From assembly GCF_020497125.1 (NCBI RefSeq), contig NC_059087.1:16711925-16775924 (forward strand): 64,000 bases of DNA, read 5' to 3'. Every line of letters begins with the position of its first letter. Position 1 is the stretch's first letter. A program made the position numbers and the translations under genes. The DNA comes from Mauremys mutica. Taxonomy: Eukaryota > Chordata > Testudines > Geoemydidae. Of the stretch, positions 35,155 through 48,234 are shown one piece after another. The notes under the pieces were generated by a model. That model made no database searches. It was not told where the DNA came from and saw only the letters and a list, made by a program, of their open reading frames with translations.

Positions 35155-38100
35155 TGAATGATTGTCACTCGATCATTTTTCCTGGCAGAATTTTAGACCG
35201 ATGCTGAAGCCCCTTTGAATGTGTCCCTGTATGTCTAAAACGCATATTTAAAAAAAGAATTTAAACCACCAAAGTATGTCAAATACAAGACTAATTAACA
35301 TCTGTCTGCATTCCACAAACTAGTGCATTGAGTGAAGGCTTCATTCATAAAGGGACAGTGTAAAAGTTTATATACCTAAAAATGAATCTTTATCATTTGT
35401 CCCCTATTATAACTAGGGAAGATTATAACAATGATGGAGTTTTTTTACCTGGTCTTTGCTGCAAGATGAATTGCTATTAAAAGGTGCAAACTGACATATT
35501 GTGCTCTGTTCATGAGGAATGTGCACAAGTTTGTTTACAGTGGGTTCCACAGTAAGTTGGGGTGAGAGAAATGCACTTAGATTCTTCAGTAAAATAGGTC
35601 CCCTGCTTGCTTTTAAAGGTGACTTGTAAAAGTATTTTTTAAAAATTGGATTTGTGCCTTGTGTGCTTCCTTTATAACTTTTTATATATACACAAGGAGT
35701 TTCTGCTTTTTTTTTTTTTAAATGTTGGAAGTATCGATACTATCAACTATGTTGTTTTTAATTTTACTGGAGCATTTGTTGGGGTCTAACAGGTTGTATA
35801 TTGTGACCTTACACAATTTAATTGAGGGGCAGGAAATGCTAAATCATTTTAACAAAGGCCTCCATTCCCCACACTGTTGTTTGATTATATAAGTTAAATG
35901 GATATTAACAAAAACTAGCAAAAACCAGAATTGTAAACAGTCTAATTCTAAATCCCTTCTCCTTCTCAATTGCTCATCTTTCACACTCTTGTCTTTTCTA
36001 GAGTCAGCATTCCACTGGTGGAGTATCAGTGGTATGGTTTGTTTGCTAAAATCCCCTGTTGTATTCATGGCCATAGAGCATTCTAGGCTAGATAGAACCT
36101 GAATTTCTAATGTTTATAAAACAAAGTGTTTTCAGGCCTCTCTTTATGTATTTTGAAAGAGTAAATAAAAAAGGGCACAAGCCCAATTAAAACACAAGAA
36201 AACCTTACAACTCACGTGTAAAGTAAAAGATAGTTTGGAACATCTCAAATACCCGAGCAAGCCAATTTTAAGTTCTAATAACTATGACAGTATCCCTTCT
36301 ACTGTTTAAACCTAGGGATTGTGGGAATTTGAAATTGGGAGATAAATAATGTATATCTTTGTTTTGATACTTTTTAAACTGAATAAAAGGACTTTTGTGT
36401 TTTGAAAATTAAATTTTCTAGGTAGTTAGTCTTTTGCTTTGAACAGGGCTACATCCTTATCAGATTTTGATTTCATAGCAATGCACAGTCAAGCACTTTC
36501 AATGCAGGTCCATTTATTTAAAAGGGAGGAGGCGGGGGCAGGGGCAGCAGAATTACAGCAGAATGCAGTTAACCTTGAGACACCGTCTTGTTGGGGATGG
36601 AAGTGTACTGAGATGCCTGGCTAGAGTCAGGCTGAATGAAGAACACTCTGGTGCTGCTAGTTCAGAATTGTCTTTTTATTATTATTGTTGTTGTTATTTT
36701 ATTTTAATGTTCCACCTCAGCAAAGCAAGCTTGTTTTTCTTATTAGCCACCAGGGGCCTTTGTGGTTGTTCCATGTTTGTGGATGTCCGTGAACACCTCT
36801 GCACTCTTTGCAGATGGAAAATGACCTGTTCTAGTTGGCTATGTCTTCCTGCCTTTTGACATTATCAAGGAAAGGCAGAATTGACATTTCAAGTTTCTCA
36901 CTTAAAATCCCACAAAAACTGTGTTTCCATTTTTTTTTAAATTGCTGCTTTTTGTGGTTTTTTTCCTTTCTTTTTCCGACTTAATGACTTTATCACTGTT
37001 TTGAACCTAGGCTCAAACAGAAACATGTGAGCCCTCTTCTATTGCCTTTAGTTCCATTGCAGCAGCTCTGGATTCCCAGATATTAACTCATTGCCCTGCA
37101 TGGCAAACGTCCAGATGTTACTTGTGCTGGATGGGGAGACTGTTCCTGATAGGTTAGCCACACACTGGATGAGAAAAACTCCCTTTTTCATTCAGCTGAG
37201 GTGTGTTGAGTCAAAGTTTGTGCCTGCTTATTAACACTGCATACAGCATATTAATAGTTCCCCAGAAAATGCTTTAAAGTAATTGTTGATCTTGTTTGAA
37301 GGCAAATGTCTCTATGTACTATAGGGATGGCAACAGATTTGTAATCCTGTTTGTTTCACTACAATAACTGTCCCATTGAAGAAGGCTTTGGTTGGTAGGA
37401 ACAGAGTCTGAGGAAAGCCTGAAAAGCCTGTGCAGGAATCAGACTTTATAAAAGGATCAAGAATTAATAGCACTGGGCACCTGCCAACATTTCGGGCTTT
37501 CCTGTTTTCATTGTCAGTTTGTGCTTGTAGTTTGACTATGGGCTGGCAGTTTATGTGGCGCTGCTTGACGGGTCAAGAGCTGTTGCTGATGGCTACAAAG
37601 GAGTGTTTCCTTTTTCTTCATCTGCTTTCCTTGACTTTGATCTACACGCAGTCTTTTGTTGGCTTAGGGGCTCAGGAGCACATCCCCTCTCAGGGAATAG
37701 AGGCATTTGATACCTTCTCATATTGAACACAAGGTTGTGCTGAAATGATTGGATTTCATCAGGGAGTGATACTTTTTACAGCAAGCCTCAGCAAAATCAA
37801 TAGGTCATTGTGTTGCATCCATAGCTTCGAATTGGAGTAAACCAAGGCACAAAAATCTTTTCTCCCCATTCCAGTTCTACAAAGTAGTAAAACTGGATTT
37901 GAGCCTTTCTTAGAGTTGTAAATATATTTTATGATAATTTTGTAATTTATTTTTAAATATTTTACGCTTTAATAATAATTAGTGGTAATATAATTTAGCA
38001 TTGTGTCATACAAGAGGGCATGGTGCTGTCACTTGACTCAACACCATTATGGTCTTCAATTTGATTCCTGTGGGCAGACTTGATTAAATCAAGAGGACTA

Positions 38101-39444
38101 TGTTTGGGCATACGGCGGACTGCCCGTGCAGTTTGAACAGCAAGACCAATTCTGAGCTGAAGAGAGGGTTCACTGTGGTGAGTCAAACAGGCCTCATCCT
38201 TAGACAATAATTATCTTCATCTTCATACATGGAAACCCTGTGCCTAGTGGGAAGAGAATAATACTTATTTAATTTTACAATTCAATTGAAGTTATAGGTA
38301 GTTACCTTGTAGACAGTTGATCTGACTGACCCTTGGTGATTGACAAGTTACCTCGTCACAACAGCAGCCATGTAGAGGGTGATAAGTTTACACTTATCTC
38401 TGTTTCCCTCTACTGCTTTGCCGGGCACAGTAAAGATACAGCATTAGGAGCAAGATTGAGGCAAGGAGCTAGCGCGTTTTCATTGTATCCCAAGTGCAGG
38501 TTGTACTCGGTTTGTGAATGTAAAAACAAAATCTTGCTCATTGCATTAGAGTTCTGGTGTTTTCTTTATCCTTTTTGTCTTTTATATGGAAATAAATCAT
38601 TTTAACGTTATTACTTCCCCTTATAATGAAGACTGAAAACAGCTTTGTTACATAACGGGAAATGTAATGGCTGTTCAGACACTGTAAATTGCAGCCTAGA
38701 GAAAGTAATGAATTATGCATGCACAAATAACTGCATCAATAAAAGGATTTTCTTCAGTTTCTTTGAGTGTTTTGAACACCTGCCCATTTATATCCTCTTC
38801 CCTCTGCCCCCCCCACTTCTGGTTAAGATCAGCAATTAAAGTAACTTAAAGTTGGAAGAGATGGTTTTAACATATAGACGTTAATTGTATTACTCTGAGT
38901 TCAGACCCTGTCCCCAGTTGCTCTTCTCCTCAGGGTTCTAGTTTAATTAGCAGTCCCTTAGAATAATACTGTGTTCCTTCTTGCAAAATAGTAATAGTCT
39001 ATATTTCTTTCTGCGTGACATCAGGAATATTTCAGCACTGCACAATGTGTGCCTAAAATCAAAGTTTAAGGACCTCTTTCCTGCAATTAAAATTGCTTGC
39101 TTGACTGAGAGAGCCACAGTTCCAATCTGCCCAGAACAATGGCAGCTGGCTAAGGCTTCCACTGTTTAAATAAAGCAAATAAGCTGTACTTGCAATTTCA
39201 TGACTGTTTTTAAAATTAAAATTGCAGTACACACCCACACTCTGTGTGGAAAAGGCTGTGTTGTCTTGGATTCTGCAGGGCTTTGCTAAATAGTAACCTT
39301 AATTTCTATTGATAGTCATCCCATCTGTCAGGTTTACTGAGCAATGAAAGAAGTAATATAATTAACTTCTAAGAAGTTCCTTTATTTTAGCAGAAACAAA
39401 AAACGCTTTAATTGGAAGAGAGGCATAAAAACCCCGTTGTACAC

Positions 39445-39590
39445 CGTAGCTGTGTGGATGGCTTAGTGATCTTAAGTATCTGATTTTAAAACAGTTAGAT
39501 TCCTTAGAACACAGGTTCAGATCCTTGTAGGACTAACTCGGCCTTTCATCCTTCAGAGGCAGATAAACTGAGTTTACTATGTGTGGGTCT
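39445..39590 (+). mobile_element. old tRNA-derived SINE
   Basis: A tRNA-like head (GCTGTGTGGATGGCTTAGTGATC, box-B-like GGTTCAGATCC) is followed by ACTCGGCCTTTCATCCTTCAGAGGCAGATAAACTGAGT. I associate that core-like block with ancient reptile and amphibian SINEs. It is degraded and the family is not assigned. Confidence 0.55.
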
Positions 39591-40284
39591 TTTGGTTGAA
39601 ACTTTAATAAACAACGCCCTGATTCTGAAAATGTTTGTGCACATTTGTAACTTTATACATGAGTCATTCTGTAAGCCAGTGGGTTCACTCGTGTACATAA
39701 AGTTAAGAATATTCATGTGTTTTCAGGATTGGTGGCCCCTGCATCCATGGCTGATTTTTTTTTTTCCCTTCACGCCACTACTGTGCAGTACGTTATGCAC
39801 TGGTGGGGTTTTACCCATTGCCCCACTGGTTACTGTGTTTTACCTGTGCTGTAGATAGTTTGTGAAATGCTGAGCCTACAGGATGTGAGAGGTAAGCCCC
39901 CTCCCGCATCCCAAATGCCATTTTGAACAAAAGGATAAACTATATCTATCTGTCTCTTTCAATAACAAGTTCTTAAGCTGAAAATGCACCTCCTTACAAA
40001 TATATTGAAGAAACTTCACAACTGGCTGCTCAGGATACGATCTTTTTCAAAGTAGGATAGAATTACAGTGATTACCATTAAAAAGTCAGTTTCAACGACT
40101 ATCATATACTGTTCTTAGAATCAGGGCTTTTCTGCGGAGGGCAAAAATATGTTGGGTAGTTGTGGCTGGCCTTATTTCAACAAACTATATACAATAAATT
40201 ACAGCACTGTTAGTTAGAGAGCGAGCAGTACAGTTGTCCTAATGCACAGAATGACTGCAGCTGGGGGCTTGCATGTAGGGTTAG

Positions 40285-40395
40285 CCACTGTCCGGGAGGG
40301 ACGTGACAGGGTGGTGAAGTGACTTGCCCTAGGTCACATTGTAGTTCAGTGGCAAAGCTGGGAAACCCTGACCTCCTCACTATCAGTTGAGTGCC
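40285..40395 (-). mobile_element. MIR-like SINE fragment (antisense)
   Basis: GTGAAGTGACTTGCCCTAGGTCACA, then GTTCAGTGGCAAAGCTGGGAAA and CCTGACCTCCTCAC, read on the + strand, are the reverse complement of the MIR body and head. It is a short fragment. Confidence 0.55.
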
Positions 40396-40844
40396 CCAAT
40401 CCTGGACCACTCTGCAGAAGATCTGTTTGGTCTGAGCTCTGATTCCAGAACTTGGGTGTTCCTTTAATTAGATTTCTAGCTCATCATAAGAGGATCGTCA
40501 CTAATGAGGTTTAGTGTTTCCCACTAAATGTAACCCCGTTCTATCATAATTGCTTTGGTAAATGACCTAAATGAAAGCAGCATCACTGACTTACAATTCC
40601 TGTCATTATTTTTCTGCTCACCAAACAAATACTGTGCTATGGTCTCATCATTGCTGAGTGATGTTTAATGCTGCTTAATTTTTGTATGGCCAGGAAAACT
40701 ATTTGAAAAATGCAAATATCCTACCACTAATGCATATGTGAGATTAAAAAGATTGATCATCACCCAGATGTTAATCCTGGCTCAGCAGCACTGAATGTTA
40801 AATGCACTTTTTTTTTTTAATTTGGAATGTTCCTCCCTGTGCAG

Positions 40845-41344
40845 GGGCTACGATGACCCTGTTGAGTCAGAGATGGTTGATGAGAGGATCCCTTACCTTC
40901 ATGGTGGCTACGCAGCACCATTAGCACAGCCAGAGAGGGGGAGCATGGCCAGCATCGAACGCCTGGGCAAGCGTTCCCCCTCCATTGACAGCATCCGCAA
41001 AGACCCCAGGTGGCGGGACCCTGACCTCCCTGAAGTGATTGCCATGCTCAGTCACCCCATCGATCCAGTCAAGTCCAACGCGGCAGCATACTTGCAGCAC
41101 CTGTGCTATGAGAACGATAAAATAAAAAAGGATGTGAGGCATCTGAAAGGGATTCCCATCTTGGTGGGTCTGCTAGATCACCCAAAGCCAGAGGTTCATC
41201 GCAAAGCTTGTGGGGCTCTCAGAAACATCTCTTACGGGAAGGATAATGAGAACAAGGTGGCTATAAAGAACTGCGATGGGATCCCGGCACTGATCAGGTT
41301 ATTGCGGAAGACAAACGACATGGAAGTCAGAGAGCTCATTACAG
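40845..41344 (+). CDS. ARVCF: ARVCF internal exon (start of armadillo domain, phase 2-1)
   Basis: The first base completes the Arg codon left by the previous exon, then the frame runs [20 protein letters not shown] and the ARVCF hallmark [12 protein letters not shown] basic, Ser-rich segment ([19 protein letters not shown]) leads into armadillo repeats 1 and 2: [40 protein letters not shown], then [12 protein letters not shown] and [20 protein letters not shown]. These repeats form the groove that holds the cadherin juxtamembrane core. The exon ends in ELIT plus one base of a Gly codon, at donor ACAG|GTCAGT. It is 500 bases with no stop. If the donor were read through, translation would add a few residues and stop at once. 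Confidence 0.98.
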
Positions 41345-41459
41345 GTCAGTGTCTGTATTTTTTTTAGGGGAAGACTTTATCGGTTTCGGGAACAAGAATT
41401 TTTGAAGGTGGCAAGATTGTCTAAGAGTTATGAACCACTGGCTGCAGTCATTTGTCTGA

Positions 41460-41906
41460 GGGCATATCTATATGACGAGTTGGTGTGTGGCATGTGGGGG
41501 TGTAAATCTACGGCACTGCAACAGGCTGTGCACTGGGTGGACCCCACTGCTGGGCACTAAAAGTTCAAAGTACACTAGGGAACTCTACACCATAGAAGTC
41601 TAGGTTTGTGGGTGCGTTGGGCCCTCCAGGATGTTACAGGGAAGACAAGCCCTAAGAGGGCTACATATATGTAACAAATCAAGTCCGTTCACTCCAGCCA
41701 GCAAGCCTAGCTGGAGTTAGTGCAACGACACGAGTTACACAGAGTGATTGGATTAGCAGCACAGAGTGAGTTGCATCCCCACTACATTACTAGTTACAGC
41801 ATCAAGAGCCCTAAGAGCTCCACTTAACTCAAACTAGAGATTTGTGTGTGTAGCTGGGAGTCGGGTTATGGGCAAAACTCAAGTTTTGGGCTGTGAAGAC
41901 ATGCCC
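41460..41906. mobile_element. two adjacent MITEs (41460-41652 and 41658-41906)
   Basis: The first runs from GGGCATATCTATATGACG to GAAGACAAGCCC and resembles 23454-23670. Five bases on, a second starts GGGCTACATATATG and ends GAAGACATGCCC. The ends of both are imperfect inverted repeats. The outer ends also pair with each other, so the whole could have moved as one unit. Confidence 0.6.
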
Positions 41907-43936
41907 TTAGGCACCTGGTGTTATGAGCCCACTGGATGCTGCTGCATTAAGTGTGTCATAGTGTAACTGCGAGCACCTATCTATTCAGGGGAAAAACCAG
42001 GGTGCTGTGAATGTGTGATGAGGTTGTGTGGCTAACGCTGAAGGCTGGAAAATGTGCAGATTGATAGGCACAGGGGATGCTGCTGAGACAGTTTTGGGAG
42101 GGGGAATGTTCATTATAATATCAGAAAAGGAGGCACTATTGGTTTTTTTTTTGGTTTAACTGCTGGTATATACTTAGCAGTGAATTTTTTTTTTTTCAAT
42201 TATTTGTGACTCCATTATTCAACCAGCTTTTGTTTGAACTTAGCCTTGGACATACTCCAAAATGAGTAGTGAATTACATGCCAGGTTTCAAAGTTCAGTC
42301 ATTGAGTTATATATGTGGAGGGGGGTGGGAAAGTGTGTCCACAACGCTTTACACTGTGGAGACGTATTCTTCTTCAGCCTCCCATAACTCAAAAGCAGGA
42401 ACATAGATTTTCCCCTCTTTGGAGAGTCGGGCGGGGGAGGAGGAGGCATGACAATTAGATGGACACCAGATGGAGGATTTTCTCCAAAAAATAGAGTTTT
42501 TCGGAAACTTCTAAGCATGTGAAAATTGGCCTGTATGGCTGAAACGTTTAGCTACCTTATCTGTATTGGGAACTGCCAAGCAAATTCAATCGTAAATGTG
42601 GCATAATACATTTGATGCTATAATCACTGCAGAACTCGTGGCAACTCTCCAGGCTTTTACCAGTCATCGTCCTTTGAGATGGATGTTGATACTGAAATGC
42701 TTGTCCTACCTTGAGCATATTTACTTATTCAGCAAACTGGGCCTAACCATGCGATCCACAAACTAGTTTCCCTCCTTTCCCCCCAGTCCTTCTCCACAGA
42801 GCTAGGAAAGGGGAGCCTTTTGCTAAAGTATTTGATTCAGTAGGATGGTTGACTTTGTGTTTTGTCCTTTTTAAAAAAAAAAAAATTGTGGATAAGTAAA
42901 ATGCATTTCTCTGCAGTTCTGGTTTGTTCAAAACTCATTTCCAGAGCTCTGCCAAGGAATACATTTATTTCGTCAGATTCAAAAAAGAAAAAGCGAGTCT
43001 ATAATTTACTCTGGAGGAACATCATTATAATGTTAAGTGGTAATCAGTCATCGCAGAGATGGCAAAAACAAACTGGAGTTTGCCCCTTTCCCTCTGAATG
43101 GTGTTTGCTTTGAATCCCGACTGTTGAATTAATTTCACAGTGTAAGTATGTGCCATTTGATCCTATCTCAGCAGTAAAATTAGTAATTTTGCTCTGCGTC
43201 CTTATGTAGGTATAGTTCCTACTTGCTATTTTAAGCTGTTTTTTCTCTACTGAGAAACCCTAGGAATGTTAAAGGTATTAACCTAAACAGATGTCCAGCA
43301 ACAGATGATGATGATGCTTTAATCTCCATCTATGCGGGGGTGAGTTTAATTCTGCTCTTAAAGCAATAGTGTCAGGACAGGGTGTTAAACATTCAAGCAG
43401 TAATGCCAAAGGGAACAGGGTTCCAACAACATTTGTGTGGGCTGAGGCTGGTGGAATCACAGCTGATATTCAGACTCATCGGAGAGAATGAACTGCTCAT
43501 CAAAAAGGAATTCTGAGGGATGAGACCAGGGAGAAATAGGAGTCAAGTCTTTAAAACAATACAAGAAGCGCATTCAGCCAATGCTACTGCAAAGACTGCA
43601 TGCTATGCGGTGTTCCATACACTGGTTACAGTTCTGGAGCTCTCGTGATGATAAGTTGACTTTTATATCAGGATACCTTCCCACTGCAGTGGATCAGAGT
43701 ATCTGTTTGCCATGAATGCATTTGATTCTGTCTGGAATGAAACCTCTGAGAACTTTTGCCACCATACAGAAGTTTGTTCGGGTTCAGATGGAAGTAAAGA
43801 AGAATAAGCTTAATTGCTTCTTTTAAAAGGCTGCAACTTCAAACCAGTTGTTACACGTTACCTAGACTGATTGCAATAATGATTGCCATTCAGATCTGAA
43901 TTGTGGCCAGCCATTAATTGGTCATTCTAGGTGTGG

Positions 43937-44040
43937 TTGTATTCTAAAATAGGGCTGAGATTTCCAAAGGGGCTAAGTGAGTTATGCCCCCAAATCCCAT
44001 TGCAATTTGGGCACCTGACTCTCTTAAGCTCTTCTAAAAC
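43937..44040. repeat. old palindromic repeat (GATTTCCAAAGG type)
   Basis: TGAGATTTCCAAAGGGGCTAAG, then CAAATCCCATTGCAATTTGGG and GCACCTGACTCTCTTAAGCTC form a roughly self-complementary 100-bp repeat, related to 23700-23820. Confidence 0.5.
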
Positions 44041-44124
44041 CAAAACCAAAATGTGGCTTAGATGTATACATCAATATATTTCCTAGGATACTAACTCTGA
44101 AAGGACACATGTTAAACAATCATT

Positions 44125-44420
44125 GGGTGCATCTACATGGCACCCTGAAAAAACCAAACAAACAACCCCCCCTCAACCTATGGTGGTGAGTCTGATTGCT
44201 CAGGTCAACTGAGTTGGGCTCGTGTTGTGGGGCTAAAGATAGCAGTGTAGCTGTTCGGATTCAGGCTGGCGCCTGTGTGCTGAGATCTAGCAAGTGGAGA
44301 GGGTCTGAGAGCCGAGGGTCTGAGAGCCCAGGCTCCAGCCTGAGTCCGAACATCTACACTGCTATTTTTAGCCCTGCAGTGCAAGCCCTGCGAGCCGAAG
44401 TCAGTTGACCCTGGCAGTGA
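44125..44420 (+). mobile_element. relative of the 7350-7628 MITE
   Basis: It starts GGGTGCATCTACATGGC and shares CAGGTCAACTGAGTTGGG, CATCTACACTGCTATTTTTA and GAAGTCAGTTGACC with the element at 7350. Inside, a 15-bp unit GAGGGTCTGAGAGCC is tandemly duplicated (44299-44313 and 44314-44328). The right terminus is not clear. Confidence 0.55.
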
Positions 44421-44721
44421 GAATCACTGCTGGGACAAGAGCAGGTTGCTGGGTGGACATTATTCATAGTGTCACTCAGCAGTCTACAGTCAGGTTTCAG
44501 TATTTTGATATCACACTACTGCTAAACTAGGTAAGTCTGTGTAGCTTTTCCCGTCTGGTGGTATCACCCTCCTCAGAACTGAAAGCCTCTTGTTGCTAGA
44601 CGACATAGCTCTTTTACCAGAAGTTCTGTGTATATCTGAGAATGGTGTTAGAGCATGAGGCCCTGCATGTTAGGCATTTAAAAAGTACCTACCAATCCCC
44701 AAAGATATAGTCATGCTCGCG

Positions 44722-44741
44722 CTCTCTCTCTCTCTCTCTCT
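44722..44741 (+). repeat. (TC)n microsatellite
   Basis: About ten uninterrupted CT/TC dinucleotides follow a GCTCGCG sequence. It is a likely polymorphic short tandem repeat. Confidence 0.9.
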
Positions 44742-47269
44742 TAAATCTAGGGTTATACAAAGAGCCTGTACCTATTGTACTGCAGAAATCTCAGTTTATT
44801 AAGGCTTTCACAGCTACGCCATGAATTGAGCTGCAATCAGAAATGCTACTCGGTGGAGCTCTTCCTTGAATCTGTCTGCAGTTATCCTCTTGGGACTGTG
44901 CAAAGCTACCCATTCAATGGATCATTTTCTGACTTCAGAAATGAGAGTTGAGCTGCTAAAGAAAGAAATTTGCTCTGATTGGGAAAGCTGCACAGGTTTT
45001 TCTCTTGAACGATAAGGTTTGGTGTGGAACAAATGTTCCCATCAGATATGCAAGACAGAAATTCTATTACGTTCTTTTGACAAGCAGTCACAAGTTAGAG
45101 GCTTTAATGAATTTTTCATTCTTTGTGTGCTCATTGAAATGTAATTTTGTTGTTTAACGACACTGCGTGGTATTTTAAGTGGTGCAGAACATTATTCTCC
45201 TGACACTCTATATTGGCAAATTGGGTTTAATTGAAAAATGATTGACCTTAAATGTTCTAAGGAGAGAATCTTTTGATCTAATAATGTTCTATGTAGAAAC
45301 TTGCTGTTTGATGCAGCCAATCAGAAACCATTTCTTGTGGGCATTAATTAATGTATGATAGAAGCCTAGCAGTTAGCCAGAAATAATTCCAGCGGGCATT
45401 AACTCTTTTTGGAAGTCCACTAATATGAGCAGCATATTTTCTACTTACAGGTGAATTTACTCCTTTTTTTCTGTTGGGAAACCTGTCAAAAGTATGTAGA
45501 TTTCATGATGCGCTCTGTAACCCACTAATTTATCTTCGGGACCTGTGCTTGGCCTCTTTCAGCTTGGGATGCACAACTCCCATCACCAGAGCTCAATTTA
45601 AAAGAAAAAAAAAAAGACTGCATATATAATATAATACATGTCAGACAGATGACTACAAGATCAACTTACATCAAGAGCACCCAGCTAATATATGCAATTT
45701 ATTTTAGATGATAAATGATTCAATGTGCTGCATAGATGAAAGAGTAAACAGGTTTTTGGTTTGTTTTAATTTAATACTAACACTGGATTCTGCAACTAAG
45801 CAGAGTTTTTAAAAAAAAAAAATTCTGTTTGGATTTCAAAAGATGTTCGCATGTCTGTGGTTGACACACTTTCTTTAAACCTGCCCATCATAGGCAGCTG
45901 CTGGAAGGTGGGGCCCACAACATTTGCAACTGTGGGCTTAATTGCTTTTAGATGCTGTGAAGTGAGGATTTGCAAAAACAGTTATAGCTTCTGTTTTCTT
46001 TGTTACAATTTGGATTACGCAAGCTACTTTAAAAAGAGGACCTTGTTGCTTCTGCCTATGCTTGATGCCTTGGGTAGCCTGAAACCTGCATGTATATTCA
46101 AGCTAGCTCTTATGAATGAGAGAAAAAATGATGATTTTTCTGCAAGGCAATAGTATATCTTCTTATTTAAATCCTGAAATAAATGCCAGCCACTGATCAA
46201 TGCTCAAAAAGGCAAATTCTTTTAGTAAAGGCACATGGAAAACATTGATGGATGAATTTGTCTTGCAGTTACTGTTTTAATTAATTGATTTATTTTTAGG
46301 GTAATTTTAATGAATTGATAAATTGACAGGAGTTTTTAAACTACCTTTATTAGATAACATGTTAATTATGCTAATAAATGCAGTGAATAATTTTTAAGGG
46401 CAGAGATCAAATTACCGTGATGTTAATCTTTGTCACTTTGTTCTCATGCAGGGTTAACGTACAGTTTAAAAGAAAATGTAGAGTGAATTTAGTTGTTAGG
46501 GATTAAAATCATGGCTGCCACCATGAGAACCTCTTCCTGGGCTTGGTTCCCCAAGACACTGAAGGGCTGCTGGGGTGTAAAGTTCTGATGTAATCCCCTT
46601 CTTGATTCGTACCTTTTGAAAAGAAAAAAGTTTTTTGTTCTGTTTATCATCTGTCTCTCTTCTTAAGAGGTATTTTCCCTCCATGGCCAGCCGTGAATCT
46701 AAATCCTTCCCACGTCATCAAATGTTGCATAGGGAATGACCAAGGCTCTGCCTATCCTGGACCACTCTTTGCATATCTTCTAAGTTTTCCCTCTCTGAGT
46801 ACTGTTCGACAGAAGGATTATTTTGATCTGTATCCCCCATATAGCCAGTTACTGGAGCCTTGGAATTTATTTCTTTTGAACATCTTAAAGATCCTACTTG
46901 CATATTTTGGGTATAATATGGGGTATCTTTTTGTCTCTCTCTTTATAGTTTAGCGATGCCTCCTTTGGAGCATAAAGAAAGGCTGTACAGTTGGGGGAGA
47001 AATGGAAAACCTCGCAACCAGAGTTGCATCCTTGAGTCCAAAAGGGACAGAGGGAAGGTTCTCTTTGTCAAGTTTTTGTCTTGCAACTCCTACAAGGAGC
47101 AGCTGTTTGGCTGCCCAAGAGGGCATTGGTTTTTAAGGTCTTGTTAGCGTTTTATAGGCAACATTTTCTTTAGAAACTATTGGTGAAGGTGCCCATGAGA
47201 ACCTTTTCTCATGCAAGTAGTCCCACTGTTGGTTTAAATGGGAGAACTGGTATGAGTGAAGTTGTTCAC

Positions 47270-47371
47270 ATAAAAGCAGCAAAGAATCCTGTGGCACCTT
47301 ATAGACTAACAGACATTTTGCAGCATGAGCTTTCGTGGGTGAATACCCACTTCGTCGGATGTTCACATACT
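47270..47371 (+). repeat. dispersed repeat with CAAAGAATCCTGTGGCACC core
   Basis: AGCAGCAAAGAATCCTGTGG, CACCTTATAGACTAACAGAC and GTGAATACCCACTTCGTCGG are a unit I recognise as very frequent in turtle and crocodilian DNA. It looks little diverged. There is one copy here, without visible ends or target duplication, and its class is not known to me. Confidence 0.6.
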
Positions 47372-48094
47372 ACATGTTTGCTGGACTGGACTTTCTTTTT
47401 GTGGCCATTCTCTGCAATCCAGATGCGATTCTCTTGAATACATGTAGGATTTAGTGTGTTCAGAAATAGCTACCAGTAACTGACAACACAGAAGAAAGTT
47501 GGAGATAATATCCTTGTTTTACAGACCTAGGGCATATTAAAATCTGTACACAGATGTCTTCAAGGTGGTACCCAAGCACTGGAGAATTTTGCAAAAACCT
47601 CTAATAAAGGTCTGTTGGTTTGTCTGAGGTCTGAGAAGGGGGTTAAACTTTTTGATAAGTTTTGTTCTGTGTTGAATTCTCTTGCTAAATTGGGACCATC
47701 CTGTCCTAATTCCAATATTAGGAAGATTTCCGATTTCTTTCAGGCTTTAAAAATATTTCCCTGGTTGATTCTTCTCTAATCTAAAGAAATGAAATTATTT
47801 ACTTTAGTAGCATTGTAATGTAATGAATAGTCAGTTGTCTGGGGCAGGTGAAGAGAGGAAACATCCTGTTTCAGAGGAAGAAAGTTTTGTGAATCTCTAA
47901 CAATGAAACCACTCAAACATGAAGTGTATAAACTTCTAATACTTTATTCAGAATGTGTCTGTGGCTTACCAAGCTTTCGTATATTGGCCCCTTCCAAACT
48001 CAGAATGATTGATTTAAAGATTTTTTTTTTTTTGTTAATTAAAAAGCGTGTTGAGCTTTGATGTTTTACTAGCTCAGGTGAAGAACAACTATAG

Positions 48095-48225
48095 GCGAGT
48101 AGAAATATAGGAACCATAGGAATGGTCCCACTGCATCACACCAGTGATCCATCTCTTCTGGTGTCCTGGTTCTGCTAGTCGCAAGTACCAGGTGCTTCAG
48201 AGGAAAGTATAAGAAACAGTTATGC
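48095..48225 (+). repeat. old dispersed repeat (GATCAGACCAGTGGTCCATC type)
   Basis: ATAGGAATGGTCCCACTGCA, ATCACACCAGTGATCCATCTC and CAGGTGCTTCAGAGGAAAGT match a diverged copy of a sauropsid repeat family. It is probably the 3' part of an old retrotransposon. Confidence 0.5.
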
Positions 48226-48234
48226 AATAAACGT

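Larger units (their letters stand above)
28697..40844 (+). other. ARVCF: ARVCF intron (12.1 kb)
   Basis: The intron is bounded by donor GTAAAA and acceptor TCCCTGTGCAG preceded by a long T-run. It contains an inverted pair of Harbinger-like MITEs (29829-30134 and 30416-30722), a possible dispersed unit (31325-31870), a 1-kb hAT-like element (34106-35154), a tRNA-derived SINE (39445-39590) and a MIR-like piece (40285-40395). The stretches 31900-34100 and 35200-39400 are AT-rich and show no gene or repeat that I can name. Confidence 0.85.

Noticed and set aside
44722..44741. CRISPR-like or tandem regulatory array
   Set aside because: Simple TC dinucleotide tract only; no spaced repeats are present anywhere in the window.
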